A DNA stretch of 64,000 bases from the NCBI GenBank assembly GCA_016806645.1, contig JACSYO010002159.1:6483501-6547500 (forward strand), read 5' to 3'. Below the pieces are notes generated by a model. The model worked only from the letters and a program-made list of their open reading frames with translations. It had not been told where the DNA came from and did no database searches. This DNA comes from Ophiodon elongatus (Eukaryota; Chordata; Actinopteri; Perciformes; Hexagrammidae). A program made the position numbers and the translations under genes. Shown here in pieces: positions 58,598-64,000 of this stretch. Numbering within the stretch: the stretch's first letter is position 1; every line of letters begins with the position of its first letter.

Positions 58598-61500
58598 CTG
58601 AGCCACAGATCATGGCAGATTAATTTACAGACAATTTAAAAAAATAAAAAAAAAAGGTTTTCCAAACTGTGTTGTAATTCTTAAGATTTTGTGAGTCCCT
58701 GAGAAAACAGTTAGGACAAGGCTAATGAGCTCTCAGAATAAAAGCCTCAGCACTGAGAAAGGTATTGACTGTGACAGGAGCTGCTACCTGATCTCTTAAA
58801 CGGCCAGAAATTGAGCCAAATGGGGACAAGCTCACCATTAAACCTTTGGCAAACGGGAACATAAATCATGTTAAAGGCCTGTCTTTTCTGTCCAACTCGA
58901 GGGAAGCAGGAAAATTGTAAAATTCACCAAAAAACAACTCTCCTGTTAATTTATTTTAGTGACCGTGGACCCTTTTCTTTTCACAGCCTTGTGAGAAGTT
59001 AAGAGGTCAATGTGCTGCTCTCAATGCCACTTGAATCAAAAAGAATGAGAATACAAACAGGATGAAGGGTTTTGTTGCATCCAAGGTTGCTCAGTTCAGC
59101 ATTCTGCAGGTGGGAACCTTGTAAACTCTGAAGGAAAGTAGGATGTAGGCCTTCTCCCTCTCTGACTTATTGTATTCAGAGCACAAAGGTATTACAGGAC
59201 TGGTTATGTGATTCCCCCCATTTGGAAGCCATTTAAAGGTCACGGAGAGTTGTTTTTTTGAAGCAGGTAAGGGGAAGAAAGCTCAAATGCCGACTCTCCT
59301 GTTTGAGCAAGGCACTAAAACCCAAACTGCTCTAGTGGCTCAACCCTTTTGATGCGACACATGAATATGAAATGGGGAGCAGATATGGATGGAGCTACCG
59401 TTACTGTATTGGACAAGAAGTGCGTATCACTTTATCACTTTTTGTCCTGTTGTAAATTTTATATGAATAGTTTTTCTTTTATTCTTCCAGATGATCTGCC
59501 AGACGTCTGTGCAGTGCATGAGGTTACTGCAATAATAATGAATGTCTCTACTCTGTGGGATAGCTTGCTAGTTCAACTTGGGTCACGGTTGCAACAACAA
59601 ACCAAATCAAACTCTACAATGTTGTATCAGTCCTGAAATAAACTCTAAACCTCCAGCGGGTTCTTCTTCTTTAGGCAAATTGACAAAACTCTCTTCAGCC
59701 AAAAACATCAACATTACTTAGGAGGTCACTGAGAAGACTTCTGTGATTATGTAAGATGTGGTGGAAGAGTGCAAGGAACATGGGTGCTAGGGTTAGGTCA
59801 AAGGCCGAAAGAAACATTTAAAAAGAAATACATTGATATAGACCTTTTTAATTACTTATTAAAGTAATCTCTTATAGCAATTCAAAGTTTAGGAAAATAT
59901 GCTTACAACTGTGTGTTTTTCTTCCTCACAAGTACCTTGTTTGGATTTTTGGTATGTCGGTCTGGCTCACTTTGATATATAAAAGTAGTAATTGTGGTTT
60001 GGCTTTTAATAGCGTCTGGAAGTGGACAGATCAGCTGTTTGTCCAAGAATTGTTGGAAGAAAATGAAGTTGCAGTTTTGATCACAGAAGAAGGGCTGTGA
60101 TTGTTCTATTTTATTCTTTTCCATCAGTCATTAAGCTCATGCAGTAATGTGTTGTTAATTAAGGGTCCAGACAGCTGCCATGTTACTGGTGTTAATGGGA
60201 CAGCCCACATGAGGGATGCAGCTTTACAAACAAACAAACACTGAGCAGCTTTTTGTTATAAAGAAACTTCCTGCCTTCATTTTGTCCTCGATCCGTTTGT
60301 GTTAGAAGAATATAATCAGAAGATTCAACACAGAATTCAGTTGATTACAGTTTTAAATCTGTGTACTTTAATTCAAAGGTATGTTGTTGGTAAATTAATC
60401 CCAATTCAACCTTATTTGCTGGAGCTCAGTGGGTCAGAGAATGGATTAAAGTGTGTACAGTGGTACAATTTCATGTAACTCTATGTGTTCACTAAAGGCC
60501 TATCTAAACTCTAAACTGTGTGACTTTTTACATTAAGAGCTCACTATTTACTGTGTTAGACGATACTTGTAGGTTGAGATCTGGCATTTTTGTCCCCAAA
60601 ACCCCTTTTTTTTCTCACTTTGTTTCAACAGTTGTTTTGTGGCCCCCAGTAGAGCCAGCTGTTCCTTTTGTCAGTCACAGTGACTCCGATGTCAAAACGA
60701 TGGTTTCTACAATGTGGTTTGGTCTTAAGAAATAGTGATCATTCTTAGGTGTTGCAACGATGTGGGGTTTTACCAAAATGTAGAAATCGACACCATTCAC
60801 ACTGCCGGATGGGATAAGGGCTGTGTGATATATGGGCCACATGTGTATTATGAAAGTCATCCGGGCAAAAGTTCATTAACTTCACTGACGTTGCAAACTC
60901 CAATATCACTTTGCTTAATTTCTAAAGGAAATCGATTAACCAAAACCACAAAAATATCACATAAAAAACAATTGCCACACTGTTGTTGTTAGTTTCTGAG
61001 GTTTACAGTGTTTACTACGTGTATTTAAATTAATTGTTCACTGTGGATAACCTGAAACGCGAAAAGGAAATTGTTTAAAGTTGTGCATGCATCTTTTTGA
61101 AAACAGCTGCCCTAATGCCTTTAATGCAAACATCTTGGTTGTACGCACAATGTCTCCACTGCTGTTGTCTCCAGATCTGTATTTGTAGATGAGTATGAGC
61201 TGACGTGGTTTGCTCCAAACTATTTTAGGAATAAAATATGGTGAGATTATATGAGCCAAATTCAATTTGGATGAGATGATAGATTAAGTAACTGCACAGA
61301 CAGACATGCAAACACAAAACATTACCTAGTCATGGCATCGGGAGATTTAATTACAGACTCTTCAAGAATATTTACTTTTGTCATTTTTTTTTTTTTAAGA
61401 TTTTGGCCTTAAATGTTTTTGATAGAAAATGGTACAAAGATTTGTGTAGACATAGGTTAATCAAGAGAGACACAAAATATTGACTTAACTGTAATGTTGT

Positions 61501-62429
61501 TGTTTTTTCCATAACAAATAAGAGAATGTGTTTCGTTTCTTTGAAGAAATTCAAGGTCTCAGGCCACTAAGATACTTAATAGAAACTAAGAAGTCTCTCT
61601 TTGGGAGATTTTAATCTCTTACAATTTTGTCTGGAGAGAAGCTTTTAAAAGTGAGCATCCAGAAAGCTGCAGGATACCCAGCAAGCACATCTGTGATCCT
61701 GGAAAGCATTAAGACATTAATGTAGCAAAATACAAAATAACATTTGTATACAAAGCCAGCAGTAGCAGGTATCTGACGCTGATAAGATGGTAAGAAGATA
61801 TGGCTACGAAAATGGGCTTGACTTTTCTTCTAAAGCTAGACGTGTGAGATGTGGTTTCCAGACATTGGCATGCTGAACACATGGAGTTAACTAGTGAAAA
61901 CCTCGCTGTGTGATTGATTTCCAACATGATCTACGGTGTTCATGAGAACAGTTTATAGCATTGAGAAGGACAAACCAGGCATGTGCTTTTAAATATGTGG
62001 TGTGAAACTGAAGGTTAACTTTTTTTTTTTTTCTTTGGTGGTCAAAACACTACGTATAGATTTAAACTCATGTTAGATCATATTATAAGAATTATTATAT
62101 GATGTATAAGCCCTAGGAAATGTTTTTTGATGTGAATAAAGACCATTGATTAGCAACGGTGGTGGTAGAGGAATGCAGAATCCATAAACATCTACTCTAT
62201 TACTGGCTGCTGCAGGTTGATTTCTGGTCTCTTTTTCCTTAGTGACACAACGATTTATGTGCTTTTTCCCTTTTCGTCTCCGCTCTGAGTTCAAACACAC
62301 AGACTACTCTCTGTCCCTCTGCTCAGTATTGCCAATATGCCCTATTGCCCTCTGGTTTCTTTAGCTTTTCCGTGTAGATAGAGAAGCGACTCCAGCGCTG
62401 CTCGTTAACCAGGAACCGTGGCTAATTAC

Positions 62430-63001
62430 GAGGGGTGGGGAATCTCGAGGCACCTCACGATCCGATTCGATTCCGATTCAGAGGGCTACGATACGATCAT
62501 AAAACGATTATCGGTTACGGTGACACAAGATTCCGTAGAAACGGATGTCACATGTAGCGTTTTACTTCATGTAGCGTTTTACTTCTATCCTCCTCGCTTT
62601 CCTCAGTGACTCCATGTCAGACATCAGTCTCGCTGTGTACGTAAAAACGCTGAGATGAATGTTGTATCTCGGTTCCAAAGTGTCCAACATGGCGCGAAAG
62701 CTTTGATTCTCAATGACTGAGTAGGGTAGGTGCCATCACCAAAACTCTGCTAATATTTAGTATTTAGCCTAATTTAGAACGTAAACAAGACGCAAATGTA
62801 TTACGTCTGTTGCGTTCAGGAGCAGCGGTTAAGAATGGAAAGCTCCGTGACACCGAGAAATACATATATTCACCAACTCTCACCTGTACTCACACACAAA
62901 GCTAGCAAATATATGTCTCGTCATGAAAGTTTTCTGCATCGTCATAATCGTTCAAGAGAGAATCGCGATGCATCTAAGACTCGATTTCCCCCCCACCACT
63001 A
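62430..63001. mobile_element. Non-autonomous hAT-type DNA transposon (MITE) with 8-bp target duplication
   Basis: Flanked on both sides by the identical octamer CTAATTAC (62422-62429 and 63002-63009), the length typical of hAT. The left end reads GAGGGGTGGGGAATCTCGAG. The right end, reversed and complemented, reads TAGTGGTGGGGGGGAAATCG, so imperfect terminal inverted repeats share AG-GGTGGGG and AATC-CGA wording. The 572-bp interior has no transposase. Internal GATCCGATTCGATTCCGATT and AATCGCGATGCATC wording is familiar from fish repeats. Confidence 0.75.
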
Positions 63002-64000
63002 CTAATTACTAGAAAGCACTAGCTGCTGGACTTCTGTCAAGTGAAAGTCATATTACTAATAAACCCATCATCTCTTTCCCATCTGTGGCTAGAGGTTCAG
63101 TTGACGTAGCATGATTTAAGTCTGTGACTGGTCTCAAAGGCCTACAATGCCAAAACAGTTTTTTCTCACGTGTTTGTCTCTATGCATGTGTTTTCTTAAG
63201 ATGCATTGTGTTGAGCTCTCTCTGAGGCAGATGCTAGAAAGAGAACTATCAGAGATTTGCGCTCCAGAGCTCCAAAGCTGGAGCTGATCCTTGGATCTGA
63301 AGTTGTCCTCTGGGAGCTTCACAGGCACAAGTGGAGACTAGAGGCCTGTCAGGATCTCTGTCTATTCTCTGATGGTTCAACACTCTGCTTAATAATGGAT
63401 GTTGTTTTCCTGAAATAATGCTCCATGCTGATCTAATGCACATTAGGATCCTTTTAAACCTAATGCAACCTGTCAGGCCTCAGCCATGACACTGTGCCGC
63501 TGACTCCACAGAGCAGACTGATGTGTTTGCTGTGGCTGCACAGTATTTAGTATTTAGTTACACTAGGTCGCTGTTAGTAGTTAACTTTTATGTTTTGCTC
63601 TCCTTTCTGGCCCTAGTGTATGTCTATAGGATTATTAATGTCATATAGGAGTATATCTCAAAGCTTTACGAATGCATCAGTTTTACATTTCCTGCTAATT
63701 ATTTTTGTGCATCTAGTTCGTTCGCTTCTGATGAAACGGCGATTACTAAAATATATTTTTCTATCTCGGTAACCCCATACATTCAGTAAAAACGTGATCT
63801 GGTATGATTTGATTTGGTTTAAGTTATTTTATTTTAATCATGCTTCTCCAAGTAGAAACATCTGATGCAGTCAAAAGGGACCTTTGTTTTCATTGCTGCA
63901 TCGTTTGCTTCATCACGCTGCACACACCCGGGACCTCAGATCACAACATGTGAGATATTTTTAATCAATCTTATTATTTGTCCTGTAATAAAGAGGCAAC

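Larger units (their letters stand above)
52779..64000 (+). other. First intron of the mcam-like gene, no exon found to the window end
   Basis: No Ig-like exon pattern (Cys, WY/WF, then DxGxYxC between splice sites) is seen on the plus strand. The stretch is AT-rich and contains an AT-rich palindromic patch at about 55500-55575, a TATG/TA microsatellite at 58450-58594 and a hAT-type MITE at 62430-63001. Short open frames are not supported by similarity. Confidence 0.5.

Noticed and set aside
58416..58613. Tyr/Ile repeat frames on both strands
   Set aside because: Translation of the TA/TATG microsatellite.
59349..59636. 95-codon frame with an internal acceptor-like TTCTTCCAG considered as a second mcam exon
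   Set aside because: No Ig-fold Cys/Trp/DxGxYxC pattern and no suitable donor.

Overview
The window is vertebrate nuclear DNA, almost certainly from a teleost fish. Genes are split by GT-AG introns, the intergenic DNA is AT-rich with many simple repeats, an L2-type LINE and hAT-like elements of fish type are present, and the proteins are clear orthologues of mammalian genes with fish-like divergence. No prokaryotic, viral or CRISPR features are seen.

Layout. (1) 108-18583 (+): the 3' two thirds of kmt2a (MLL1), read here as 28 exons that stay in one frame to the stop codon (about 2,927 residues). They encode the PHD1-3/bromodomain cassette, extended PHD4, FYRN, two very large exons carrying both Taspase-1 sites and the KIX-binding activation motif, then FYRC, Win motif, SET and post-SET. 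The 5' part (AT hooks, CXXC) lies upstream of the window. A 3' UTR of about 4.6 kb follows, to about 23.2 kb. (2) 24.3-27.8 kb: repeats, including a nearly complete but frame-broken L2-clade retrotransposon. (3) 31311-32130 (+): c1qtnf5, a secreted collagen/C1q protein, in two coding exons. (4) 41077-42426 (-): rnf26, a multi-spanning ER RING E3 ligase in one coding exon, with a TATA-less YY1/ETS-type promoter at about 42.9 kb. (5) 52715-52778 (+): a signal-peptide first exon, most likely mcam (CD146), followed by more than 11 kb of first intron to the window end.

The order and relative orientation mcam / rnf26 / c1qtnf5 matches human 11q23.3, which supports the calls and the assignment of the isolated first exon. 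KMT2A is on the same human band but not next to C1QTNF5, so the neighbourhood has been rearranged locally. These genes are not an operon or pathway: they are a nuclear H3K4 methyltransferase, a secreted extracellular-matrix protein, an ER ubiquitin ligase and a cell-adhesion receptor.

The most interesting observations are: a 107-bp intron splitting the kmt2a mega-exon exactly between the two Taspase-1 cleavage sites, with a stop codon at the donor; a long degenerate SRDS/DSEK repeat in Kmt2a that I do not recall from the mammalian protein; a Pro-to-Ser change in the SET NHSC motif; a near-perfect 32-bp hairpin upstream of rnf26; two strong stem-loops just after the kmt2a stop codon; a strong CTCF-like motif between c1qtnf5 and rnf26; and a hAT-type MITE with a perfect 8-bp target-site duplication. 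Exon borders were placed by eye from splice consensus, reading frame and recalled similarity to the human proteins; no alignment was run.
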